DNA from: Cryptomeria japonica
Taxonomy: Eukaryota > Streptophyta > Pinopsida > Cupressales > Cupressaceae
Length of the DNA: 64,000 bases
Reading direction: 5' to 3'
Assembly (NCBI RefSeq): GCF_030272615.1
Contig: NC_081410.1
Location: 190,295,619 to 190,359,618 of the forward strand
The notes under the pieces were generated by a model. The model was not told where the DNA came from and did no database searches. It saw nothing but the letters and a program-made list of their open reading frames with translations. The position numbers and the translations under genes are program-made. Below, piece after piece: positions 55,640-64,000 of the stretch. How positions within the stretch are numbered: the first letter of the stretch is position 1; every line of letters begins with the position of its first letter.

Positions 55640-57477
55640 CTACTGGAGATGATCCCTCTCTCCTACTATCCGATCTCGCTCTACCTCTAAAGCACCATAT
55701 ATTTTGTGGAAGTGTTCCCTATCATCCATTTGATGTTGTGATAATGTGACAACAAGATCCTCTAAGCTCCTAATCCGAGCTCTTAGAACCTTCTCATCCT
55801 CACCCTCCTCCTCGCTACCTCCCTCTATGGCTGACACATCTTCAACCTGGGGCATCTCAATGTCCTACCCACCACCATCCCCACCATCACTCCCCCTACT
55901 TCTAGATGATCATGTCTCTAAATCATCACTCTCACTCCCATCCCGGTCAGAGCTACCCATAGACTCAGTGTCTCCACTGATGTTGATATCACCCTCACTA
56001 TCCTCTTGCTCTGCCTCTACTACTGCTACTACTGTAATCAAGCCAATTTGACCTCCACCTCATCCTCCTCTCCCATCCTGACCTCCACCATCTCTCCCTC
56101 TCCCTCTCCCTCGACCTCTCCCTCCTTGTGCCCTCTTGTGCAGAATCTACTGAGGAGAGAGGAATCGTAGGATCAGTCAATGGTACTGGCATATGGTGTA
56201 CCCACCAATCATCATACTCTGGTGTGGCACCAAGAACTGCAACACCGATATACCAACCCCACTGAACTAACCGAAGAGAATCATACTCTGCAATAGCAAC
56301 ATGAGGTTGTACGCAAGCCCCCCAATCCCCGGTCTCTCGTGTAATTCGAGCAAAGTAAGTTGTCACATCTAGCACACCCTATACCTCCCCAAATTGATGG
56401 AGTACCCAAATAGGTAGATGGATGTCAATAACCTTGTGTCTACCAATATCTCAACCAATGAGATAATGTTGATGCCTGCAATAAGGTAAATGTTGTGCAT
56501 CATCAGACCAATCGCGATAATCAAGATATGACCACCAAGAGAAATACTATAGTATATCTATTTGATGTCTCCAATAAAGGATGTTCCTTGACACCCTATG
56601 TCAAATGCCAACAGTGTATCTATAGGCATATGGCTTCTCATCAACATGAACCATTAGATGAAAGATATCCATATGCTCCCAAGCCCATACCTAAAGAAAA
56701 GTGATACCACAACCATTGAATTTCTGCTCTAAGTATACAATACCATGCATTTGGTGATATAAAGTGGTTAATAAGCATGAACACCAAGCAAAAACACGTC
56801 TATCAATAATCACGTCTCATATAAATCTACCCCATCTGATAGGGAAACCATGTATCTATCGATCAGGAATCAGTAAGCCAACAACAACAGAGCAAAGAAC
56901 GACAATAAGATCATCGTAATCTAGATCATCCCATGGGATCTCATATCGACCCACATAGTCCAACAACACCATCATCACGATTGAAATTAACTCAGGCACC
57001 ATGAATGGGTATATGCAGAATGCGCCACACATCATCCAATGTAACTGATGCCTCATTAGTAGATAAGTGAAAAGAACAAGTCTCGAAATGCCATTGCTCG
57101 ACTAATGCAGTAATCACGGCCCTATTGGTCGTAACCTCTAGCAAGTGCAATATATGATATAAATCACATTGTCCAACAACACCATCATCACGATTGAAAT
57201 TAACTCGGGCACCATGAATGGGTATATGCAGAATGCGCCACACATCATCCAATGTAACTGATGCCTCACTAGTAGATAAGTGAAAAGAACAAGTCTCGGA
57301 ATGCCATTGCTTGACTAATGCAGTAATCACGGCCCTATTGGTCGTAACCTCTAGCAAGTGCAATATATGATATAAACCTAAATATCTGACCAAGGAAGTC
57401 TCCTCATCAATAAGCTCATAGTGACACTCGAGACCATCTGGCCTTGTTTGCCTACCAACCAAGACAAGATAATGGGC
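55640..57477 (-). pseudogene. Antisense PMD gene of element E, exon 2
   Basis: After a TTTCATCTTGTAG acceptor the exon reads AHYLVLVGRQTRPDGLECHY, then PMD motifs: ALVKQWHSETCSFHLSTSEA, VTLDDVWRILHIPIHGA. An in-frame tandem duplication of 213 bp (71 codons; 56959-57171 and 57172-57384) repeats this core. Further on are WWVHHMPVPLTD and an Arg/Glu-rich stretch, and the gene ends in a coiled coil (DEKVLRARIRSLEDLVVTLS) near 55640-55855. Multiple stops and frameshifts. It lies antisense to E between the internal region and the 3' LTR, as in A. Confidence 0.7.
56959..57384 (-). repeat. 213-bp tandem duplication inside the PMD exon
   Basis: CCAACAACACCATCATCACG recurs at 56960 and 57173, and the copies are nearly identical. 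213 is a multiple of three, so the frame is kept. The copies differ by few bases, so the duplication is younger than E. Confidence 0.85.
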
Positions 57478-57839
57478 CTACAAGATGAAAAACATGAAAC
57501 TATCAGATACTATATTCGCATGACAAAAAAACAACTCATAAATTTTGGAAAAATCATAAAAATATCAATTGTGAACCATTAAATTCAAATGTGCATCATT
57601 AAAGTCAATTGTGCATCATTAAGATCAAGTACAAATTATTAAAATCAAGTGTGCATTATTAAACATAGGTGCAAGCCAAAACATCAAGTGCGAATTACTA
57701 AATGCAAATGCGCACAAGTATAAGCAATTGCGCATACATCGATACTCAACTGCGCATCAGTTAAAAAAAATTTCTCTAACATAAACAAGAAAAAAATGGA
57801 AAAACAAGCAAAAATAAGCAAAATATTCGAAATATGTAT
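57478..57839 (-). other. Intron of E's antisense gene with repeat array
   Basis: A predicted intron of 362 nt. Its donor position reads AT instead of GT (G-to-A change) after the exon 1 CCG codon. It contains an array of GTGCATTATTAAA, GTGCGAATTACTAAATGC, ATGCGCACAAG and GCAATTGCGCAT motifs (57590-57770). The reverse complement (TAGTAATTCGCACTTG, ATGCGCAATTGC) matches E's leader array at 26515-27180. Confidence 0.5.
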
Positions 57840-57902
57840 CGGGCCTCTAGTGTCGGCCAGTCTCTGATATACACGCACTCGATCGGACAAGTGCAACCTC
57901 GC
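57840..57902 (-). pseudogene. Exon 1 of E's antisense PMD gene
   Basis: Reads RLHLSDRVRVYQRLADTRGP on the minus strand, aligning with A's exon 1 (ALVHRFDCIRRYQRPIDPGE). The ATG is not preserved (a TGA precedes the codons). A TATA-like GGCTATAGATAG lies at 57995-58007. It joins exon 2 in the same phase as in A. Confidence 0.5.
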
Positions 57903-58224
57903 TCAGTGGCCCGCAATCTCGCCAAAGTTGCCAGAAAGCACTGAAATCAAGAAGAGCTCCACAAATCAAATGATCAAATTAAAAGGGCTAATTCACTATC
58001 TATAGCCAAAATTAGGGTTTTTACCTCTCCAGAAGCCACGGTCTAATTGAACTTCTATGCACTTGTAGCACAGTCAAATGAACTCAAAATTGCATGAAAC
58101 TTCACACGATTGCTCACTACCAGGGTATCGAAAAAATGGTCTTAGTTTCATAATTTTTCGACCACTTTTTCCGAGGGGGCATATTTACACTATAAAGCGT
58201 CACTGGGGCATAAATTTTCTTTTT

Positions 58225-58267
58225 CTTTGAACAACGTCGTTTTGACATTGTGTCAAAGAGGGGAAAA
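58225..58267 (+). promoter_or_regulatory. Stem-loop and polypurine tract of element E
   Basis: CTTTGAACAA (58225-58234) pairs with TTGTGTCAAAG (58248-58258) with one bulge. The polypurine tract AAAGAGGGGAAAA is at 58255-58267, directly before the LTR. The arrangement matches A, B and G. Confidence 0.75.
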
Positions 58268-59365
58268 TGTAGATACTAAAAAACTGTCTTTTTCATCATG
58301 TATTAATTATTCGTCCTAATTAATTAAGTAATTTTTTAATTAAGCTAATTATTCTTCTAAACTGACTCAATCATCATTCTTCATCTTATTAATAATCAAA
58401 TTTCTATTCTTTAATTAATTAATCATGTAACCCCTTTCTAAATATTAATTAAATATTAATAATTTAATTAATTACGATTAATTCCTTGATTAAATAATCT
58501 TTATTATTTAATTAATCCCATTTCTAATGTTTAAATAATTTCATTTAAACTATTTAAATTAATTAACTTATTCCCCTAATTCCAATTCATTTCATCTAAT
58601 TTCATTTCACATTCCCCCAAATTCAAATTTCAATTAATTCCATCTAATTCCAAATCATCAAATTCACATTTCACCAAATCTGAATTTCAATTAATTTCAT
58701 ATCCATTTCAGCATTCAAAAAATCCAAATTCAAATCCAAATTGAAAATGGAAATAAAATTCAATTTCAAAATCCTACAGCACATGTTAAAATCATAACTG
58801 AATGATCAAATTCGTTAACTCAGTTAACTCTTCAATCACCCATTTTCACTCCAAATCAACTTTTTCTAACTAGTCAATCAATTCAGTCTTCTAATCCATT
58901 TATTCAATCAACTAGCTAGTCTATTCAATCTATTGGTTAATCAATAGAGTTCACTCTCCAATCAATCATGTTAACAAATCAATCATGACTAGTTCACTGA
59001 TCAATCAATTTCAGTTGACTATCAATTAGGACTTGAGTTCAAATCCTCACCCCTTCTATGTTGAAAATCTATAAATACAACATCATTTTCACATATTAGA
59101 ATCTAGAATCATAATCTTTGACATAGTTGTCTAATCTATGCAGGAAATCAGTGCAATACCTGAGAGCCAATTCAACAACAACTAAGGAGAGGAGCAATGG
59201 AAGCTTTGTCAAATCGATTGAGGGAGTCTTAATTAGATTTAATTTGTTCAATTCAATTGATTTTTCATTACTCGATTGTTATTTAGGATTAATTCTAATT
59301 AGATTAGAGTTTGTGATTCACTCTTGTAATTTGATTGATTAATGATGATTTTAACCCTGAGTACA
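58268..59365 (+). mobile_element. 3' LTR of element E
   Basis: 1098 bp, TGTAGATACTAAAAAACTG to CCTGAGTACA. 58300-58560 holds AT-rich palindromes (TTTAATTAATTACGATTAAT; ATTAAATAATC...TTATTTAAT). A TATA-like CTATAAATACA is at 59078-59090. The start resembles those of A and B. Confidence 0.85.
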
Positions 59366-59370
59366 CTAAC
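59366..59370. repeat. Target-site duplication of element E, right
   Basis: CTAAC. E inserted into the polypurine tract/LTR junction of a Copia element. The left copy would lie outside the window. Confidence 0.5.
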
Positions 59371-59805
59371 AATTTCCCCCTTTGTCATTGATGGCAACAT
59401 CCATCAAAAACAGTCAACGAAAGATCATCATTGAGTGCACAACCATCTCTCTCCCCCCTTTGACAACAATGACAAAGGTAGTCAAAACTCCCCCTAAGAA
59501 ACTTACTCCTGCTCCCCCTGAGAGGAAGCACATCAACATCAGTCCGAAAAAGAATGTACATGTTGCTCACTAGACGAATGCACACCTGAAATGCACAATA
59601 GTTGAAACTATTAGGGGGTAATACCCCTAGCTTCTGCTGGAGATACTCAAAAGTATCTTTGCACAGTGCCTTTGTGAAAATATCTGCAATCTACTCTTTT
59701 ATGGGCACGTACTCAAGTCTGACCTCATTATATAGAACTTTTTCCCTCCACAAGTAATACCTGATAGATATATGCTTTGTTCTAGAATGTTCTGATTAAT
59801 TTAAA
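59371..59805 (-). pseudogene. Ty1/Copia RNase H end and polypurine tract
   Basis: The minus strand reads EHSRTKHISIRYYLWREKVL, then VRLEYVPIKE, a TAG (normally Gln), IADIFTKALCKDTFEYLQQK and LGVLPP, the C-terminal RNase H of Copia pol (59606-59800). About 230 bp further on is a purine-rich tract, CAAAGGGGGAAATTGTTAG, typical of the Copia 3' end next to the LTR. E inserted at that junction, so the Copia 3' LTR is displaced and not seen. The upstream pol is cut off near 59805. Confidence 0.8.
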
Positions 59806-61560
59806 AATAGGTTTTCAGGACCTGAAACCTTTACAACATAGATAGAGAAAAAGCACCAAGAAGAACAGTGCTTTAAAGTCCGCATACAAAAAGACTGGCC
59901 AAAAGACCAGCAACCAGAAAGAACAGCTTAACAACAAAAAACAGCAAAGAAACAGAGAAGGCACTACACAGTAATTTTCTTCAGCAAATCCTCTGCCTTA
60001 ATCACCAACTCGTCGTAGGTGACCCTGACAACTTTCAGGTCTTCCAAATCCTTGTTCGGTTTCTTTTCCTTCCTCTTGCCTCTTGTGCGGGTTCTGGGAC
60101 CCTGAGCCTCCCCTGTTCCTTCAGCTTCCGGGTCTATGTCCTGGATTTTTTTTTCATCTTCCAGTTTGTTGATGAGGGTGTGGGTGTTGTTCGTTGAGAT
60201 CTTCAGGATACTTAGGCTCTGTTCAACAATGTTCTTCAGACACTCCTCAATTTTACCAATTTTGGTAACGGTGTCCGAGAGGGTTTCATCGCTAGTGTTA
60301 GCAAGGCTTTTCCTTTCCAGCAAATCCTTCTCAATCTTCTCAAACCTGGGGTTAAAAGCATCTCTAATGTCTTCAGTTTTGGCAATGGTGTTTTTCAGGT
60401 CCTCAATATAGTCGGCCATAGTGTTCCCTTCCCCAGTATTAATGGTTTCCAGGATCAAGACTCTATTGCAGAGTTTTTTGTTTTCATCCTCAGCTTTCTT
60501 GTAGCCATTAATGAGCCACTCCATAGTTTCCATGAAACCATGCAACCCCTCAAGAGGAGGGCCAGATGGGGGGGCAACTTTTCCAAGGGTAACTTGTTCC
60601 TCTTTAGGGATGTGGAGGGCGGAAATTGTGTTGGCAGCCCTAAGAGTCTCTTCCATGGCCTCCTTTTCCAGACTCCGATCAGCTTCCAAGGCCTTTGCTT
60701 GCTTGTCAGCTGCTGGATCCTTACCAGTCTCCTCTTTCCTCTTGTGCTTTTTCTTGGTCTGGGTATGGTCTTTTGTTTTCTTCTTTAGCAACCCTTTAGG
60801 GTTCTCCTTTTCAGAGTCATTCGAGTCCTCCTCTTCCGAAGAGATGCTGATCAGGGGTCTGCTTTTTTGGCTTTTTGCCCTTAGAGGAAGAGGGTCTTGT
60901 TTTACTGTATTTCCTCTTCTTCCCACTTTCATACTCCGAGACATCAGTGCTATCCTCTATGTCAGTTGAAGAATCACTGTCGGATTCCTCTTCCTCAGAA
61001 AAGGCAGAATCAAACATCTCTTCCTCAGAATCCACAGAGGGCTGCATCGGAGCAATTTGGTTGGCTTTTAAATGGTCACAAATTAGGACCATTAGGCCTT
61101 GGTGCATAGTAGAATCACCCAGAGGGTTTTCTTTATAGGCCTTGAGGGATGCATTCATCGAGCAAAGCAAGAAATAAGGGAAATTAAACTTATCATTGTG
61201 CCTAAAGTGGTTTAACAGAACAAAGTAATAACCATAAACTTTCGCAAACCTACCATCTAGAGTGATGTAGCGCATTTAAACAAAGAGGATTTCCCGCCAG
61301 GGTTTGGCAAAAGCCCTAGGCGGGTAGTAGGTTTTGTTCAACTTTACCAGTCGTTTTTTCTCTTTCTCAGTTTTTGGTTACCTTTCAATAGCTTCCCTGC
61401 TGACCTTCCTATCTCTGTAGAAGTTGCAGCCTTCCCTTGTGAGTCTCTCCATGAAGTTTGAGAGACCACCCTTCTACAGAATACCCCAAACCTCTTCCTT
61501 CTATTTCCACTCTTTGCAGCTACTTGGTTCATATCGCCTCCTGTTTCCACCCATGTTGTC
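59806..61560 (-). pseudogene. Unassigned repeat-associated gene
   Basis: Two main pieces. 60817-61275 reads MRYITLDGRFAKVYGYYFVL, LLNHFRHNDKFNFPYFLL, then a highly acidic stretch (SEEEESDSDSSTDIEDSTD) and a basic patch (KKRKYSK). 59964-60944, in another frame, continues it: acidic (SISSEEEDSNDSEKE), Lys-rich (KKKTKDHTQTKKKHKRKEE), then coiled coil (KAEDENKKLCNRVLILE). The first part, upstream to 61550, seems conserved but I cannot name the family. It lies next to a LINE RNase H fragment. A frameshift near 60860 joins the pieces. Possibly ORF1-like in function. 59806-59963 has no gene. Confidence 0.45.
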
Positions 61561-61765
61561 GCTACCCAAGGCCAAATTTTGAAGCTTGCAGAGCAGATAA
61601 ACCAGAGAGCTTTTCGGAACTATAATAGTTACCTAGAAAGTGTGAGAGTTAATGGCATTGATGTTAGAATGAGTGATATTCTCATTATTATAATAACTCG
61701 AAGTACTCACATTAGTACTTTTCATAATTATCCTGTCCATCAAGAATCTTTGGAGTGCTTCTATA
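61561..61765 (-). other. Spacer between unassigned gene and LINE RNase H
   Basis: About 200 bp with AGTACTCACATTAGTAC, a short inverted repeat at about 61700. No gene. Confidence 0.4.
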
Positions 61766-61986
61766 TCACTCATTACTAATGATTTGTCTGACGTCTTTGG
61801 GGAGTCTGCGTTCACCCATCCATGTGGAAATTTCCTCACTTTTAACCGCCGCGTTAGCAGCCCAGTCAGCAAAGTCGTTGGCCTCTGGGTAGATGTGTGA
61901 TATATGGCATTTTTTGAAGGTGCTAATAAGGTCAATAGTAGAGGTGATTATGTTGTGAATTGACCATGAAGGTTTTGAAGTCCCTA
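61766..61986 (-). pseudogene. LINE ORF2 RNase H C-terminus
   Basis: The minus strand reads PSWSIHNIITSTIDLISTFK, then CHISHIYPEANDFADWAANA and a TGA stop at 61766-61768. This is the RNase H (RVT_3-like) tail of a plant LINE, with the final catalytic Asp in the ANDFADW motif. Element G truncates the upstream part at 61986. It is a different LINE from that at 598-7035, whose ORF2 shows no such domain. Confidence 0.75.
61982..61986. repeat. Left target duplication of element G
   Basis: CCCTA directly before the LTR. The partner is outside the window. Confidence 0.35.
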
Positions 61987-62798
61987 TGTATGGTGAAAAA
62001 TGGATAACAATAATAACAATATTGAAAGGCTAAATGAATTCAACCACCAAACCCTAGCCTAACAATCAACAAAGATCCACCATAACATATGAAGATTACC
62101 TAAGACAGTGCAAATCAAATGAAATCACAAAGATTATACCATCACATGTCCAATAGGGTTTTGATCTCCATTCTTCCTATCTCCATTGATCTTGCTTGAT
62201 ATATTTGCTCTCAGATTTTATGTACACAAGAGCTCAACAAAGAACGGAATGTGGTTGTAAGTAGGATCGTAGTGTAGTCAATTGATCAAGTCATTAGCTC
62301 ATTAGATCATTAGGTCATTAGAATGCTTGATTAGAATGATTGATTAGGGTTTGATAATGAGGAAAGCATCTCCTTATATAGAAGACACAATATGAAATGG
62401 AGGGATAAGATTGAGAGGTGTAAAAGGAGGTCGGCTAGGATTAGAGGGTAGGTAAAAGAAACAATAAAATAATGAGAGGGGTAGGTAGTGTATGAATTAA
62501 GAGATGAATGACATGTGTCATAGGTAGAAAAGGTTAATGAATTAATTAAATAAATAAAGATTTATTTAATTAATGGAAGAAGTGGGATCAATTAAATAAA
62601 TAAAATATTTATTTAATTTAAGAAAAGGATAATTTAAATAAATAAATGTATTTATTTAAATGAGAAATAAGGCTAGAAGAGGATAAATGAATTAATTAAA
62701 TAAATAAAGATTTATTTAATGAATAGAAGAATTAAGCTTAGATAATTAAATAAATAAAATATTTATTTAATTAGACATGACAATTTTAGGTGTCTACA
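61987..62798 (-). mobile_element. 3' LTR of element G (family A)
   Basis: 812 bp, plus-strand ends TGTATGGTGAAAAATGG and GGTGTCTACA. It is clearly homologous to the LTRs of A, including the palindrome ladder (62535-62775). Confidence 0.9.
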
Positions 62799-62844
62799 TT
62801 TTGCCCCTCTTTGAGACAATGCGGCTTGTCACGTTGTTTCAAAG
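62799..62844 (-). promoter_or_regulatory. Polypurine tract and stem-loop of element G
   Basis: On the minus strand AAAGAGGGGCAAAA (62799-62812). CTTTGAGACAA (62809-62819) pairs with TTGTTTCAAAG (62834-62844), 10 of 11 positions. Confidence 0.8.
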
Positions 62845-63142
62845 AAGATAAGATGAACTGATACAAAGTTGCCCCAGAATCGGAATGATATGCCCCCTCG
62901 AGAGATTGGATGAAAATGCCTAAAAAGATTGCAGACAATCTCTCGATAAGAAAGACGAGATAGAATGGACTGACTGGATAAAGTGACAAAGTCACGGGAT
63001 GAGGAAAACTGACTCGGGAAACGAAGGCTAAGGCTAGGGTAGGCTATAAGATAGACCACGAACAAAAGACATCCTCATTGTCATCTACACCTTCACGAGA
63101 TCAAAGTGCAGAGCAAGAAAAGAGCAGCAGCAGTCAGCAGCG
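62845..63142 (+). promoter_or_regulatory. Antisense-gene promoter region of element G
   Basis: A close homologue of 11067-11336 in A. It contains GGCTATAAGATAG at 63043-63055, a TATA-like box about 90 bp before the ATG, and GATATGCCCCCTCGAGAGA at 62888. No other gene. Confidence 0.45.
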
Positions 63143-63208
63143 ATGGCTTCCATGCACAGATTCGACCGCGTTCGACGATTTCAGAGGCCAGCAGAGACAG
63201 GAGAGCTG
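63143..63208 (+). CDS. Antisense PMD gene of element G, exon 1
   Basis: Twenty-two codons, MASMHRFDRVRRFQRPAETG plus two, the same length as exon 1 of A and with conserved M-A-x-x-H-R-F-D...R-R-x-Q-R-P. It ends CTG|GTAGGT. No stop or shift. With the exon 2 start at 63995 (GAG TAC) it matches the phase in A. Confidence 0.6.
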
Positions 63209-63319
63209 GTAGGTACCACCAAGCCTCCTCGTACTTTGACGCATTTATTTTTGTCATTAATGCATGCTAGTTAGAGCAATAAATGCGCTTAGGAATAGGG
63301 TACAAAAAAGTTTGAAAAC

Positions 63320-63560
63320 ATGCAACCGCGTCTGCGTCAGTGCCAGGCACGTCTGTGTCTGGAACCGCACCTATGTCGAATGCGGGCACGTCTGCGATGT
63401 GCAGGGGCGTCTGCGATGCGCAGAGGCGTCTGCGTAGTAAAGTCGCATTTGTGCACAGCTTAGGCACGTCTATGTCATACAGGCGCGTCTATGTCATACA
63501 GGCACGCTTGTGCAGTCTATAGGCGCATTTGTGTCAGTCAAGCACGTTTGCGTTGAAAAA
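63320..63560 (+). repeat. GCGTCTGCGTC-type array of element G
   Basis: At least ten degenerate copies, for example GGCACGTCTGTGTC, GGGCACGTCTGCGATG, AGGGGCGTCTGCGATG and AGGCGCGTCTATGTC. CpG-rich in an AT-rich window. Confidence 0.65.
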
Positions 63561-63587
63561 AATGCAAGTTTTGGTCTTCGAGGTCAA

Positions 63588-63958
63588 ATCGGCAGTTCTG
63601 TGATGAACATACGCTGTCGATTGGATAAGCTGCTGAGAGGATACACTCAAGCAGGTCCTCTAGGAAGACTAAGATAGATCAAGGCACTTTGTGATGAACA
63701 GTGAGTACCAAGATAGAGTACTTTGTGATGAACAGTGAGTACCCAAAGTATGAGCAGCACTTTGTGATGAACAGGGAGTGCAAACGTGAGTAACACTTTG
63801 TGATGAACAGTGAGTGTCACCCACGTAGTACTTTGTGATGAACAGGGAGCACTACTAGGATAGAAGCAACACTTTGTGATGAACAGTGAGTGTCACTAGG
63901 ATAGATAACCATATGCATTTAGATAAAGAAGTAGCATTTTGTGATAAACAGTAAATGC
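63588..63958 (+). repeat. Hairpin array with compensated stems, element G
   Basis: Eight units. The core TTTGTGATGAACAG is almost invariant, while the flanks change together: AATCGGCAG/CTGTCGATT (63588-63623), GTACT/AGTAC (63718-63742), GCACT/AGTGC (63757-63781), ACACT/AGTGT (63793-63817 and 63869-63893), GTAGT/ACTAC (63825-63855) and GCATTT/AAATGC (63934-63958). The unit at about 63684 has GCACT/AGTAC with a mismatch. TGT and ACA of the core can form an inner stem around GATGA. Pairing that is kept while sequence changes points to a selected structure. Confidence 0.8.
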
Positions 63959-63994
63959 CACCATGACTGACATGATTGATTTGCTTGACTGCAG

Positions 63995-64000
63995 GAGTAC
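63995..64000 (+). CDS. Antisense PMD gene of element G, first bases of exon 2
   Basis: GAGTAC after the acceptor CTGCAG, corresponding to AAGGAC (Lys-Asp) in A. Runs off the window. Confidence 0.5.

Larger units (their letters stand above)
10204..59365 (+). mobile_element. Element E: old plus-strand LTR retrotransposon, host of nested insertions
   Basis: Reconstructed from its 5' LTR end (10204-10250 plus 26281-26445), primer-binding site (26448-26465), repeat-rich leader, gag-like pseudogene (28054-30110), antisense PMD gene (55640-57902), polypurine tract (58255-58267) and 3' LTR (58268-59365, 1098 bp). CTAAC after the 3' LTR is the expected 5-bp target duplication; the left copy is outside. 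Element A, the 30.1-42.9 kb block and element B are nested in it. No pol was found. The two halves are linked by the shared U5 sequence and by leader and intron repeats of the same motif; the join across the nested DNA is inferred. Confidence 0.6.
63209..63994 (+). other. Intron of G's antisense gene with both arrays
   Basis: 786 nt, GTAGGT...TTGACTGCAG. It holds a CACGTCTGTGT/GCGTCTGCGTC array at 63320-63560 and the hairpin array at 63588-63958. The layout equals that of A, but the number and spacing of units differ. Confidence 0.6.
61987..64000 (-). mobile_element. Element G, partial (family A)
   Basis: The 3' end of a second Tat element: LTR, polypurine tract in hairpin, then the antisense PMD gene start, to the window edge. 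Its exon 1 and repeat array look better preserved than in A. The rest (pol, gag, 5' LTR) should lie to the right. Confidence 0.85.

Noticed and set aside
55746-56051. Plus-strand Ser/Pro-rich protein
   Set aside because: It is the reverse of the acidic and Arg/Glu-rich coding DNA of the antisense PMD gene of E.
59371-59810. Reading this as part of element E
   Set aside because: It codes for a Copia RNase H on the minus strand, whereas E is a plus-strand element that ends at 59365.

Overview
The window looks like intergenic heterochromatin of a seed plant with a very large, repeat-filled genome; a gymnosperm is my best guess. The evidence is an AT-rich background, nested LTR retrotransposons, plant LINEs with DUF4283/CCHC ORF1 proteins, a Tat-lineage Ty3/gypsy element with two RNase H domains and a G-patch, and antisense plant-mobile-domain (PMD) genes. 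No tRNA, rRNA, CRISPR array or conserved host gene was recognised. Almost every coding region is a decayed transposon gene; the main exceptions are an uninterrupted 170-codon ORF at 31149-31661 and a nearly intact gag-like ORF at 47508-49847.

Layout. 1-7376: a probable LTR (D), split by a minus-strand LINE (598-7035, CCAATAAAC target duplication and poly-A tail). 7377-10203: internal DNA and the 5' LTR (8989-10203) of minus-strand element C. 10204-59365: a large, old plus-strand LTR element E. Its 5' LTR is cut by C and by the 16-kb Tat element A (10251-26280, minus). Its body holds a gag-like pseudogene (28054-30110), a block with a broken hAT transposase facing an unknown convergent gene (about 30.1-42.9 kb), the 9.9-kb gag-only element B (43430-53369, minus), an antisense PMD gene (55640-57902) and a 3' LTR (58268-59365). 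59366-61986: the Copia element into which E inserted, an unassigned ORF and a LINE RNase H fragment. 61987-64000: the 3' end of element G, a second copy of family A, running off the window.

How the parts relate. A, B, E and G share LTR termini, a polypurine tract next to a conserved hairpin, and (A, B, E) a leader module about 0.7-1.2 kb from the primer-binding site. A carries pol, whereas no pol is visible in B or E, so B and E look like non-autonomous relatives that could be mobilised by A-like machinery. By eye the LTR pairs differ least in B, more in A and most in E, so E is oldest and B youngest.

The most unusual structure is the antisense PMD gene of A, G and E. It has a tiny exon 1 (22 codons in A and G), an intron filled with tandem repeats, then the PMD exon. 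In A and G the intron holds serial hairpins with a conserved TGTGATGAACA loop core and stems that change in a compensated way. The intron also carries a second, family-specific motif that recurs in inverted orientation in the sense leader beside the primer-binding site. The motif differs between A/G and E but the layout is the same.
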